Origin: Thalassoglobus neptunius
GTDB lineage: Bacteria > Planctomycetota > Planctomycetia > Planctomycetales > Planctomycetaceae
Reading direction: 5' to 3'
NCBI RefSeq assembly: GCF_007859735.1
Contig: NZ_SIHI01000030.1
Location: forward strand, 1-40,797
Length of the DNA stretch: 40,797 bases
The notes below the pieces were generated by a model. It saw only the letters and a program-made list of their open reading frames with translations, was not told where the DNA came from and ran no database searches. Positions within the stretch are counted from its first letter, which is position 1; each line of letters begins with the position of its first letter. Shown piece after piece: positions 1 through 7,165 of the stretch. The translations under genes were made by a program, and so were the position numbers.

Positions 1-684
1 TCTTCGCATGCGAATACGGCTCGACATACTTGCGTCCAATCCGAAGCGACAGCTTTGCCACTTCCAACAACACATTCGTTCGTGGGGAATCACTCATCAC
101 CAGATTTTAGCGCATTCTCATCTCAGATTCCAGAGATGTTTTCAACAATGCAAAACGGATTCACAGCGTCGCTGGCGATCTATCTTGATTCGACTTGGGC
201 CACGGGATCTGGTTTCGATTACAGTGTTGCAGTGAACAACCAGTCTGGGGCCCATTTAAGGGATTTCATTTTCCATGTTGGTGTTGTCGGAGGAGATTTG
301 CTTGTCAATGGGTCAAACAATACTGACTACAGCCTCAATGACGGCAAGCTGACAAATGGTTCCAACTATACGGTCGCTGATGCTGGGTGGTACACATTCG
401 AGCAGAGTTTTTATGACGACGGTGGAAATCTCGCTGTTGACTTAAACCTGAAAGATAGTCTTGGCACAACAGTCTATACAAAGACTCTTGGAACTCTGGA
501 CGATATTGCTGCGACAGTCGGTGGAAACCGATATGGCTACTTCGCATTTAATAATGTCGAAGGACTTGCGATCGACAGTTCGCAACTCCTTGGGAATGTT
601 GTCCCAGAGCCTTCGACCTTCGCGCTTGTTTGCTGTGGAATTACAGGTTTCGTAGCTCGGAAACGTCTTAAACGACGAGCGTAG
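1..684 (+). CDS. PEP-CTERM sorting domain protein (5' partial)
   Basis: This is the 3' part of an exported surface protein. The reading frame is open to the left edge of the window, so the true start and signal peptide lie outside; a TTG at 55 is only an internal candidate. The last 28 or so residues form a PEP-CTERM anchor: the motif VPEPS, a short hydrophobic stretch (about 17 residues) and a basic tail ending KRLKRRA. In known systems this tail is recognised by an exosortase, which cleaves at PEP and passes the protein to the outer surface. The body is rich in Gly, Asn, Asp and aromatic residues, as in planctomycete and Verrucomicrobia PEP-CTERM proteins of unknown role. No exosortase gene is in the window. 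The anchor is clear; the function of the body is unknown. Confidence 0.75.
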   Translation, partial: SSHANTARHTCVQSEATALPLPTTHSFVGNHSSPDFSAFSSQIPEMFSTMQNGFTASLAIYLDSTWATGSGFDYSVAVNNQSGAHLRDFIFHVGVVGGDLLVNGSNNTDYSLNDGKLTNGSNYTVADAGWYTFEQSFYDDGGNLAVDLNLKDSLGTTVYTKTLGTLDDIAATVGGNRYGYFAFNNVEGLAIDSSQLLGNVVPEPSTFALVCCGITGFVARKRLKRRA

Positions 685-749
685 TATAACTTCAGAAATC
701 GCCAGTCTCGGATTGGGGATTTGTTGACAGTTAATAATTGAGAGTTATA

Positions 750-800
750 GAGCCCAGGTGTCACGGTTCATTCCGTTGATGCTTGGGCTCTTTCTTTTCT
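750..800 (+). terminator. Rho-independent terminator after the PEP-CTERM gene
   Basis: An inverted repeat pairs 750-758 (GAGCCCAGG) with 782-790 (CTTGGGCTC), nine pairs with one G-T wobble, and is followed at once by the T-rich run TTTCTTTTCT. It lies 65 bases after the stop codon of the PEP-CTERM gene and points the same way. The loop is long (23 bases), which makes it somewhat weaker than a textbook terminator. Confidence 0.6.
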
Positions 801-1499
801 TCGGGTATTTTTCCTGGGGGGCCTTTGGGCGTCGTCTCCTTCTTTCCAATGGTTCACCCGCTCGACGCTCCATGTTCCTCAAGCTTTCAGTGGTTCCAAT
901 TCGCCGGGCTGTTTTCTCAGCGCTTCGCAGTGGCGTCAGTAAGCTCGTTCATCTTCTTCAGCTTTGACAGCTGTCCCCATTCGCAGCGATGCCAGAAGTG
1001 TGGGGCAGCATACCTTCTGGGTGAAGTCGACGACTCAAGTGGTTGTCGAGGTGGATTGAGGGGTTTCTGTGGAATGGGCGCCCTTGTCGAGTTGCCTTAG
1101 CAAGGACTGTTTGAAACCGTCCGATCAATCTTGACGGGAGTGTGAAAAAACGGTTCAATGGGTGTTGATGCGATCGGTTTTGGAAACGATCGAGGCACGG
1201 ACGCCCTCGCCGCTTTGAATGGAGGGTGCCTATGGTTTTCTCGAGAGACGGACGTGAGTCAGAGGCTCAGTGCCGACTGTGTGCACTGCCGTTCCGGAAT
1301 CTTTTGAGAATGCGGTTCTCTTGCGTCCTGTTGATGTTCAATTCGAGTGCCTCGCTTGATCAGTGGGCGAAGAATTTGGGTCGCCACGCTATGAGATCGG
1401 ACCGTCTATGTTGTCCAACGATGCGGTTCGTCCCTGGGTGATCAGTCCTCTCCTTCAATTCACTTCTGATGGACATATCTCTCTAAATCGGAGCGTATG
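801..1499. other. Long spacer without a convincing gene
   Basis: About 700 bases without a supported coding region. Short open frames exist on both strands but lack a ribosome binding site and recognisable domains. A hairpin at 1171-1192 pairs CGATCG(G)TTT with AAACGATCG around a TGG loop with one bulged G. It lies about 300 bases before the DUF937 gene and has no T-run, so it is not an obvious terminator. A Shine-Dalgarno GGAG at 1490-1493 serves the next gene. Confidence 0.5.
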
Positions 1500-2582
1500 A
1501 TGAATCTCATCGATATCGTTAAGGATCAAGCGACAGCTGCAATCACCGACAAACTCGGGACGATGCTGGGCTTGGACGACAATAAGACCAAGGTTGCTTC
1601 ACAGGCTGCGATTCCAGCATTGCTTTCCACTCTGTCGGGCTTTGTCTTGACTCGTTCCGGAGCGGATCAACTGGCCACTCGCCTGAATCAGTTCGATGAG
1701 AGTGACCGTGAGCGCGTTGCAGAGATGATGGCCTCTCAGCCGACAGAAGCCGCTCGGAAAGGATATGATTTTCTGTCAGCTTTGCTCGGAAGTGGACCGT
1801 TAACGAGCCTTGTGGGGACACTCGTTTGCTATCTCGGCAGCGACACGGACACTGTGAAGAAGCTGCTCGGGTATGTCGCACCAATAGCGCTTGGGGGAAT
1901 TCTGAAGCAGTTTCAAGGGGAGGAACTGACTCCTCATGGTTTGGAGAATTTGTTCGAGAATCAGAAGTCGAACATCGCTACCGCTTTGCCCAAAGGTCTC
2001 TCACTTCCGGAGATTCCCGGCCCAGCTTCTCTGGAAAAAGGGAGTCGATCCCCAGAGAAGATGCGTGGCAATGCCGATGCCTCATTCGTCAAGACGTGGG
2101 CACCGCTTGCAGCCGTGGTTGTGCTCGGGCTGTTCGCGTGGAATTTCTTCCAGAATCCGGAGCAGGCTGATCCCGTAACGGTCGCTGAGGCGAAACCGTC
2201 TGATCCTGTCCAGCATGAAGCTCTCAAGCCGATTGCTCCAGTCGAGGAGAATCGTTCGGTCGTAGAATGGAGTCAGTATGCAGATGGCCTGGACGGGGTT
2301 GTGGTCTCTTTGAGAAGTCAACTGGCTGGCATTTCTGATGTGGAAGAAGCCCAGAATGCACTCCCCGGCTTGAAAAAAGTCAGTGAGCAAATTGACGGGT
2401 TGGCCAAACTGAAATCGGCGTTGCCGGAGTCTGCGATGAATAAGGCTACGGAAATGGCTGGAACTCATTCGATGCCAGTGAATGAACTCGTTGCCAATCT
2501 GAAATCCAATCCGGATCTCAATGCCGTTCTGGGGCCCGTCCTGTTGGAGATCAACGACAAAATGCAGCGATTGAAGGATTGA
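1500..2582 (+). CDS. DUF937 domain membrane-anchored protein
   Basis: The first 165 or so residues (MNLIDIVKDQATAAITDKLG onward) look like a DUF937 domain, a helical domain found in bacterial proteins of mostly unknown role. A spacer follows, then one hydrophobic segment at about residues 200-217 (PLAAVVVLGLFAW), which should anchor the protein in the membrane. The final 130 residues are charged and helical, possibly coiled. Two ATG codons are adjacent at 1497 and 1500; the GGAG at 1490-1493 is 6 bases from the second and only 3 from the first, so 1500 is preferred. The gene stands alone between long spacers, so context gives no functional hint. Domain call is fairly safe; function is unknown. 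Confidence 0.75.
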   Translation: MNLIDIVKDQATAAITDKLGTMLGLDDNKTKVASQAAIPALLSTLSGFVLTRSGADQLATRLNQFDESDRERVAEMMASQPTEAARKGYDFLSALLGSGPLTSLVGTLVCYLGSDTDTVKKLLGYVAPIALGGILKQFQGEELTPHGLENLFENQKSNIATALPKGLSLPEIPGPASLEKGSRSPEKMRGNADASFVKTWAPLAAVVVLGLFAWNFFQNPEQADPVTVAEAKPSDPVQHEALKPIAPVEENRSVVEWSQYADGLDGVVVSLRSQLAGISDVEEAQNALPGLKKVSEQIDGLAKLKSALPESAMNKATEMAGTHSMPVNELVANLKSNPDLNAVLGPVLLEINDKMQRLKD

Positions 2583-2877
2583 GTTCTCTGAGCGGACTTT
2601 TGGGAGCGCATCGGGAAAGATAGTCTGTGGCCAGTTCGTCGAGGTTCACGGTTGTGGCCCAGTCGCATCATGTTGGATTTCTGCGTTGCGTCTACGAAAC
2701 ATGTCTTGCGAAAGGTGTCTTGGTGAATCCATTCTCACTTCGGTCGGGTTTTGAGTTGTAAGTCCTTTCGGGTAAGCTGTTTGTGGTGGGGTGATGCCGT
2801 TTCACGAGTGACTGGTTCGGTTTTTCTGAGAAAGTTTGGCACCTCGTCTGCTAATCAATCGTTCAACGCAACGAACG

Positions 2878-2933
2878 CTCTCACAGTCTCTCTCACAAAG
2901 ACTCTCACAACTTTTGTTGCGCTCTCTCTCACA
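2878..2933. repeat. Four CTCTCACA direct repeats in 12-base register
   Basis: The octamer CTCTCACA occurs at 2878-2885, 2890-2897, 2902-2909 and 2926-2933. The start-to-start distances are 12, 12 and 24, that is, multiples of 12 with one position skipped. The array ends directly before an inverted repeat and about 40 bases before a possible -35 box for ffh. The regular spacing is seen in the sequence; a regulatory role is inference. Confidence 0.6.
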
Positions 2934-2963
2934 CAGGCGGCGTTCGATTTCGGGCGTCGCCTG
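2934..2963. promoter_or_regulatory. Inverted repeat upstream of ffh
   Basis: CAGGCGGCG at 2934-2942 pairs with CGTCGCCTG at 2955-2963, nine pairs with one G-T wobble around a 12-base loop. It sits between the CTCTCACA array and the possible ffh promoter. It could be a protein binding palindrome or, if transcribed from further upstream, an RNA hairpin. No T-run follows, so it is not a clear terminator. Confidence 0.4.
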
Positions 2964-2969
2964 TCTTCG

Positions 2970-2998
2970 TTGGGACTTTGCGAAGATTCTGCTACATT
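2970..2998 (+). promoter_or_regulatory. Possible ffh promoter
   Basis: TTGGGA at 2970-2975 and TACATT at 2993-2998 are separated by 17 bases and each match four of six bases of the housekeeping sigma consensus. Transcription would begin near 3005, giving a leader of about 40 bases before the ffh start. Planctomycete promoters are poorly defined, so this is tentative. Confidence 0.35.
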
Positions 2999-3044
2999 GA
3001 CGGGCTCGACTCATTCACTCTGAATCACGAGTTTTGAAGCTTCC

Positions 3045-4529
3045 ATGTTCGAATCGATTACACAAAACCTCACAGACGCACTCGGAAATTTCACGCGCGG
3101 AAAGTTGTCGGAAGGCAACATTCGCGACGGAATGGCGCAAGTTCGCAAAGCGCTCCTCGAAGCGGACGTAAATTACGATGTCGCAAAGTCTTTTTGTGAC
3201 AACGTCACGAAACAAGCGGTCGGTGACCAGGTTCTGAAGTCGTTGAAGCCCGGCGAGCAGATCGTCGGAATTGTCTACAACGAACTCGTCAACCTGATGG
3301 GGCCGGTGGACCATTCGATTGCCATTCGTCGCGGAGAGATGGCAATCATCATGATGTGTGGTCTCCAGGGGGCTGGAAAAACCACGACATGCGGAAAACT
3401 GGCGACGATGCTGAAAGAGCAGGGGGCAACTCCGATGCTCGTTGCTGCCGACCTTCAGCGACCTGCGGCTATCGAGCAGTTGCGGGTGATTGGCGAGCAG
3501 GTCGGAGTTCCGGTTTATTGGGAAGAAGCTGGTTCGAGCACTCCTGTAAAGGTTTGCCAGAACGCACAGAAAGCGGCGAAGAAAGAAGGATGCAATGTCC
3601 TGATTCTCGATACCGCCGGGCGTTTGCACATCGACGACTCGTTGATGAAAGAGCTCGTTCAGATCGACAACAAACTGATGCCGCATCAGGCATTGTTGGT
3701 TTGCGATGCGATGACCGGGCAGGATGCGGTCAACAGTGCGAAAGCTTTCAATGAAGCTCTCGAACTCGATGGCGTGATCCTCACGAAGCTTGATGGGGAT
3801 ACACGCGGCGGGGCTGCACTCTCAGTGAAAGCTGTGACCGGGGTCCCGATCAAATATATCGGGGTCGGGGAGCAACTCGACAAACTCGAGCCGTTTCATC
3901 CCGAGCGAATGGCGCAGCGAATTCTCGGGCAGGGGGACGTGGCAACCCTCCTCGAGACAGCTCAGCGTGTCCTCGATGCTGAGGAGATGGAGGACCAGCA
4001 GCAGAAGATGCTGGAAGGGAAGTTCACGCTCGACGACTTCCTGAAAGCGATGTCTCAGATTCAGCGAATGGGCTCCATGAAGTCTTTGATGAAGCTCATT
4101 CCGGGAATGGGCCAGATGGCTCAGGCCATGGAAGCGATGGATGGGATGGATCCGGACAAGGACGTCAAACGGGTGAAAGCGATGATTTCCTCGATGACGG
4201 TTGAGGAACGACGCCATCCCGATCGAATCGATCGATCTCGCCGCAATCGGATTGCGATCGGAAGTGGGACAGATCCTGCAGAAGTCAACGACCTCCTCAA
4301 GCAGTTCAAGGGGATGTCCGGGATGATGCAGCAGATGGCCGGAATGAACATGGGAGATCGCATGAAAGCTGTTCGAGAGCTTCAATCGGAAGCCATGAAT
4401 CCGAACAGTCGTGGGGTCTCACAAGGAAAGCAACGCAGCAAACGAGGTGATTTGACCAAAGATGCGTTGCGTGAGAAGAAAAAGAAGGAGCGGCAACGTC
4501 AGAAGAAGGCACGAAAACGGAAGAAGTAG
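3045..4529 (+). CDS. ffh: Signal recognition particle protein Ffh (SRP54)
   Basis: Ffh is the GTPase subunit of the bacterial signal recognition particle. It binds SRP RNA and signal sequences emerging from the ribosome and docks at FtsY for co-translational membrane targeting. The 494 residues show the N domain (1-90), then the G domain with P-loop GLQGAGKTT (106-114), DLQRPAA (136-142), DTAGR (189-193) and TKLD (247-250), and the methionine-rich M domain (from about 310) with the LIPGMGQM segment and the RNA-binding [11 protein letters not shown] helix. The tail is an unusually long run of Lys and Arg. The length is at the upper end of the family range. It is followed after a 454-base spacer by rpsP, trmD and rplS, a grouping seen in many bacteria. 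Identification is secure. Confidence 0.97.
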   Translation: MFESITQNLTDALGNFTRGKLSEGNIRDGMAQVRKALLEADVNYDVAKSFCDNVTKQAVGDQVLKSLKPGEQIVGIVYNELVNLMGPVDHSIAIRRGEMAIIMMCGLQGAGKTTTCGKLATMLKEQGATPMLVAADLQRPAAIEQLRVIGEQVGVPVYWEEAGSSTPVKVCQNAQKAAKKEGCNVLILDTAGRLHIDDSLMKELVQIDNKLMPHQALLVCDAMTGQDAVNSAKAFNEALELDGVILTKLDGDTRGGAALSVKAVTGVPIKYIGVGEQLDKLEPFHPERMAQRILGQGDVATLLETAQRVLDAEEMEDQQQKMLEGKFTLDDFLKAMSQIQRMGSMKSLMKLIPGMGQMAQAMEAMDGMDPDKDVKRVKAMISSMTVEERRHPDRIDRSRRNRIAIGSGTDPAEVNDLLKQFKGMSGMMQQMAGMNMGDRMKAVRELQSEAMNPNSRGVSQGKQRSKRGDLTKDALREKKKKERQRQKKARKRKK

Positions 4530-4983
4530 TCTCTCGGATTCGTTAAAATGCGAAGCACCTGAGAGCGAAAGTTGGGAGCTCGGCGACGCAATTTTGGGCC
4601 TGTTGACGTGACAGTGCACGGTAAATTGTGTATGAAACCACGTTCCCCAAAGTTCTGTCAGAGGTTCAGGTGCACGCATTTTGCTGTAACTGTAGACTCT
4701 TTCTATGGTTAAGCCTTGATGGAAGCGGGTGCGGAGCTGCGAATAGTGTTGTCAATCATCTGAATCGTTCTGATTTTTGATGAGAATCCACTTTTCAGCA
4801 CTCACTTTTTAGCACTTTGTCGAATTTCAGGATTCGCATCGTGGGTCAGCGACTCAATCGAAAGTGAGTGCTGCCGGACGTGCCAACGAACAGGTTGTTG
4901 TGGCACGAAGTTTTAGAAACAAGATCTGAGCCGATTTTAGCTGGTCTGAATCGGCAAACGTTTGAGTCTCAGAGGAGACAAGT
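4530..4983. other. Spacer between ffh and rpsP with tandem 14-base repeat
   Basis: 454 bases without a supported gene. A tandem direct repeat lies at 4789-4816: CACTTTTCAGCACT followed at once by CACTTTTTAGCACT, one mismatch in 14. A distant inverted pair (GCACCTGA at 4555-4562 and TCAGGTGC at 4666-4673) frames the first part. The rpsP ribosome binding site AGAGGAG is at 4971-4977. The length suggests that rpsP has its own promoter here, but I could not place one with confidence. Confidence 0.5.
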
Positions 4984-5349
4984 GTGGCGGTTCGTATTCG
5001 AATGAAGCGGATGGGGCGAACACATCGCCCGTTTTATCGCATCTGTGTCATGGATGCTCGGCGTCCTCGTGACGGGGAAGCGATTGAAGAAGTCGGAACC
5101 TATGATCCAATGAAGACTGAAAAGTCGGATCGGGTGACTTTGAAGATCGATCGTGTTGAGCACTGGCTCTCGGTCGGCGCACAGCCCACCGAAAAAGTTG
5201 CAGTGTTGATCCGAAAGTTCAAAGAGAACGATTGGGGAGCGACGAAGTCACCTCCTCCGATGGCTGCGCCTCAAGTGAAGCAAGCGCCTGCTGCGGAAGA
5301 AGCTCCGGCAGAAGAAGGTGCCGAGGCAACTGAGTCAGCGGAAGGTTAA
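4984..5349 (+). CDS. rpsP: 30S ribosomal protein S16
   Basis: S16 is a small-subunit protein that binds 16S rRNA early in 30S assembly. The N-terminal 85 residues match the family: MAVRIRMKRMG, then RPFYRICVMDAR, GTYDP, and a WLSVGAQPT segment. GTG at 4984 is the start, supported by AGAGGAG 6 bases upstream. The protein is 121 residues, longer than the usual 80-90, because of an Ala/Glu/Pro-rich acidic tail; such extensions are common in S16 of several phyla. It begins the rpsP-trmD-rplS group. The usual neighbour rimM does not follow; instead there are 288 bases before trmD. Confidence 0.96.
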   Translation: MAVRIRMKRMGRTHRPFYRICVMDARRPRDGEAIEEVGTYDPMKTEKSDRVTLKIDRVEHWLSVGAQPTEKVAVLIRKFKENDWGATKSPPPMAAPQVKQAPAAEEAPAEEGAEATESAEG

Positions 5350-5637
5350 GCATTCGGAATGCTTTTCCGGCCGAATGCATTTCCCGACCGTAAAGTGGCA
5401 TCTGTCGAGTCAGCGCTCGATTGTCTTTTAGACAGATTGTTCAAACGGTTCAGGGTGGCATCTCGATCGATGCGATGCCGTCCGAGGAATCGTTTCACAG
5501 TTGCGGGACTGAACTGTTCATCGAGGCGGATGCCGCGATGACCGGTTGATCGCCCAGCGAGTATTCTGAAAACCACTTGAGTCAGCTTCTCGGGATTCAC
5601 TCCTGAGAAGATCGGGTGGTTGAAATCTGGTAGACGG

Positions 5638-6354
5638 ATGCGTTTTGACGTTCTCACCTTGTTTCCAGGACTTTTTGAGGGGTTCTTGCAGCAGAGCCTG
5701 CTCAAGAAAGCGATCGACGCGCAGCTCATCGAAGTTGCATTGTGGAACTTCCGCGACTGGACAAATGATCGTCATCAATCCGTTGATGATACTCCGTACG
5801 GCGGCGGTCCAGGGATGTTGATTCGTTGCGAACCCGTCTTCGAATGCGTCGAAGCGGTTCAAGCGGAGTGCCGACAGCCTGGGCGTCTGATCATGCTGAC
5901 TCCCCAAGGGCGACGGCTTGATCAGAGATTGGTTGAAGAGTTGTCGGAAGAGCAACGTCTTCTGCTTCTGTGCGGGCGGTATGAAGGCTTCGACGAGCGA
6001 ATCAGTGAAGGGCTTCAACCGCTTGAAGTTTCCATTGGAGATTTCATCTGCAATGGGGGCGAAGTCCCAGCGATGTTGATGATCGAGAGCGTCATGCGGC
6101 TCATCCCCGGCGTTCTGGGAGACGAATCGAGTGCGAAACTCGATTCATTTTCCGAATCCGGACAATTGGAATATCCTCAATATACGAGACCTCGAGAATT
6201 TCGCGGGATGTCTGTTCCCGAGATCCTCTTGAGTGGAAATCATCAGGCGATCGCCGAGTGGCGGTCGGCTCAAAGTCAGGCCCGGACGAAAGAACGGCGC
6301 CGAGACCTTTTTAGCGGCAGCGATGGAGAAGATCACTTTTCCTCATCGGACTAG
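5638..6354 (+). CDS. trmD: tRNA (guanine-N1)-methyltransferase TrmD
   Basis: TrmD methylates G37 of tRNAs with S-adenosylmethionine and so prevents +1 frameshifting. The protein has the TrmD trefoil-knot features: FDVLTLFPGLFEG at the start, DDTPYGGGPGM, LLCGRYEGFDER, GDFICNGGEVPAM and the LEYPQYTRP segment, with the Arg/Lys-rich C-terminal end. ATG at 5638 is chosen because homologues start MRFDVLTLFP; an in-frame TTG 18 bases earlier adds only six residues. The product is 238 residues, normal for the family. There is no strong Shine-Dalgarno site. It sits between rpsP and rplS as in many bacteria. Confidence 0.96.
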   Translation: MRFDVLTLFPGLFEGFLQQSLLKKAIDAQLIEVALWNFRDWTNDRHQSVDDTPYGGGPGMLIRCEPVFECVEAVQAECRQPGRLIMLTPQGRRLDQRLVEELSEEQRLLLLCGRYEGFDERISEGLQPLEVSIGDFICNGGEVPAMLMIESVMRLIPGVLGDESSAKLDSFSESGQLEYPQYTRPREFRGMSVPEILLSGNHQAIAEWRSAQSQARTKERRRDLFSGSDGEDHFSSSD

Positions 6355-6441
6355 CTGCGTCGTCAGGTACGGACGATTCAGACAATACGATGTTCCTCGT
6401 CCCTCGTCAGGAACCGCTCGTGACAATCAGGACTATCAGAA

Positions 6442-6819
6442 ATGCGACACAAACTTCTCGACCTCGCAGAGCAGTCGAGCCTGCGTGAGAACAAACTGAA
6501 CTTTGCCGTCGGCGACACTGTTGACGTTCATACCCGGATTCTTGAAGGGAACAAAGAACGGATTCAGATCTTCGGAGGAGTCGTGATTGCCAAACGGGGA
6601 CACGGCACGAACGAAAGCTTTCTTGTACGCAGAATCGTTGCCGGAGAAGGTGTCGAGCGAACGTTCCCTGTGAACTCTCCCAAAGTCGCTGATGTGGTTG
6701 TGAAGCGACATGCACGCGTTCGTCGTGCGAAGCTTTTCTATCTTCGAGATCGCATCGGAAAAGCAACTCGACTTCGCGAACGTCGTGCACGAGCAGGCGA
6801 AGCAGAAACCAACACCTAA
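6442..6819 (+). CDS. rplS: 50S ribosomal protein L19
   Basis: L19 lies at the 30S-50S interface of the ribosome. The sequence has the family signature: VGDTVDVHTRILEGNKERIQ, then FGGVVIAKRGHG, ESFLVRRI, GVERTFPVNSP and the basic RRAKLFYLRDR segment. The length of 125 residues is usual. It starts at ATG 6442, 87 bases after trmD, and is the last gene of the ribosomal group, whose transcript ends at the strong terminator at 7021-7062. Confidence 0.97.
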   Translation: MRHKLLDLAEQSSLRENKLNFAVGDTVDVHTRILEGNKERIQIFGGVVIAKRGHGTNESFLVRRIVAGEGVERTFPVNSPKVADVVVKRHARVRRAKLFYLRDRIGKATRLRERRARAGEAETNT

Positions 6820-7017
6820 GCCATTGCCATGGTTCTTGTGCACTCACATGAGCTTGTGTCATTCAGTGATGACGGATATGGCTCGTGCGAATCGCCGGCG
6901 ACCAGAGAGCAGAAGAGCACCGACCAAAGATCCAGTTGGCTGAGAGCACATTCTTCAGCAGCCCAGCGATTGGCCGTAAGTTCTTGATGGTGTGACTTCA
7001 GAAGATTGCTGCAAACG

Positions 7018-7062
7018 AAAAACGACGTGACTGATAAAGTTCAGTCACGTCGTTCTTTTTTG
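7018..7062 (+). terminator. Strong, probably bidirectional terminator
   Basis: A perfect 14-base inverted repeat (7021-7034 with 7041-7054, AACGACGTGACTGA and its complement) encloses the 6-base loop TAAAGT and is followed by CTTTTTT. On the other strand the bases before the stem read as a T-run, so it can also stop transcription of the minus-strand gene ending at 7166. It is about 200 bases after rplS. This is the clearest terminator of the window. Confidence 0.9.
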
Positions 7063-7165
7063 TCGTTCTCAATTTGCGTCGTTCAGTTGCCATCCTTTCG
7101 ATTGGCCAGGCTCAATTGGCAACTGTGATTGCTTTCTGAACAGGAGCGGGCGAGTCAGGGATTCC

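Larger units (their letters stand above)
2583..3044. other. ffh upstream region with phased repeats and hairpin
   Basis: A 462-base spacer. Nothing coding is supported. It contains four exact copies of CTCTCACA (2878, 2890, 2902 and 2926), an inverted repeat at 2934-2963, and a possible promoter at 2970-2998, all listed separately. I looked for an SRP RNA (4.5S) gene near ffh and did not recognise one. Confidence 0.5.

Noticed and set aside
758-1100. Overlapping small open frames in the spacer after the PEP-CTERM gene
   Set aside because: They begin inside the terminator stem, have no ribosome binding site, and have Ser/Phe/Cys-rich translations without a recognisable pattern.
2878-2933. CRISPR array
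   Set aside because: The repeats are only eight bases, too short, and the spacers are four bases; no cas genes are present.
2583-3044. Possible SRP RNA gene beside ffh
   Set aside because: No stretch with the conserved 4.5S apical loop (GGAAG and AGCA around a short stem) was found.
5359-5541. A 60-codon frame between rpsP and trmD as a possible small rimM
   Set aside because: RimM is about 170 residues with a PRC-barrel; this peptide is Arg-rich and shows no RimM motif.
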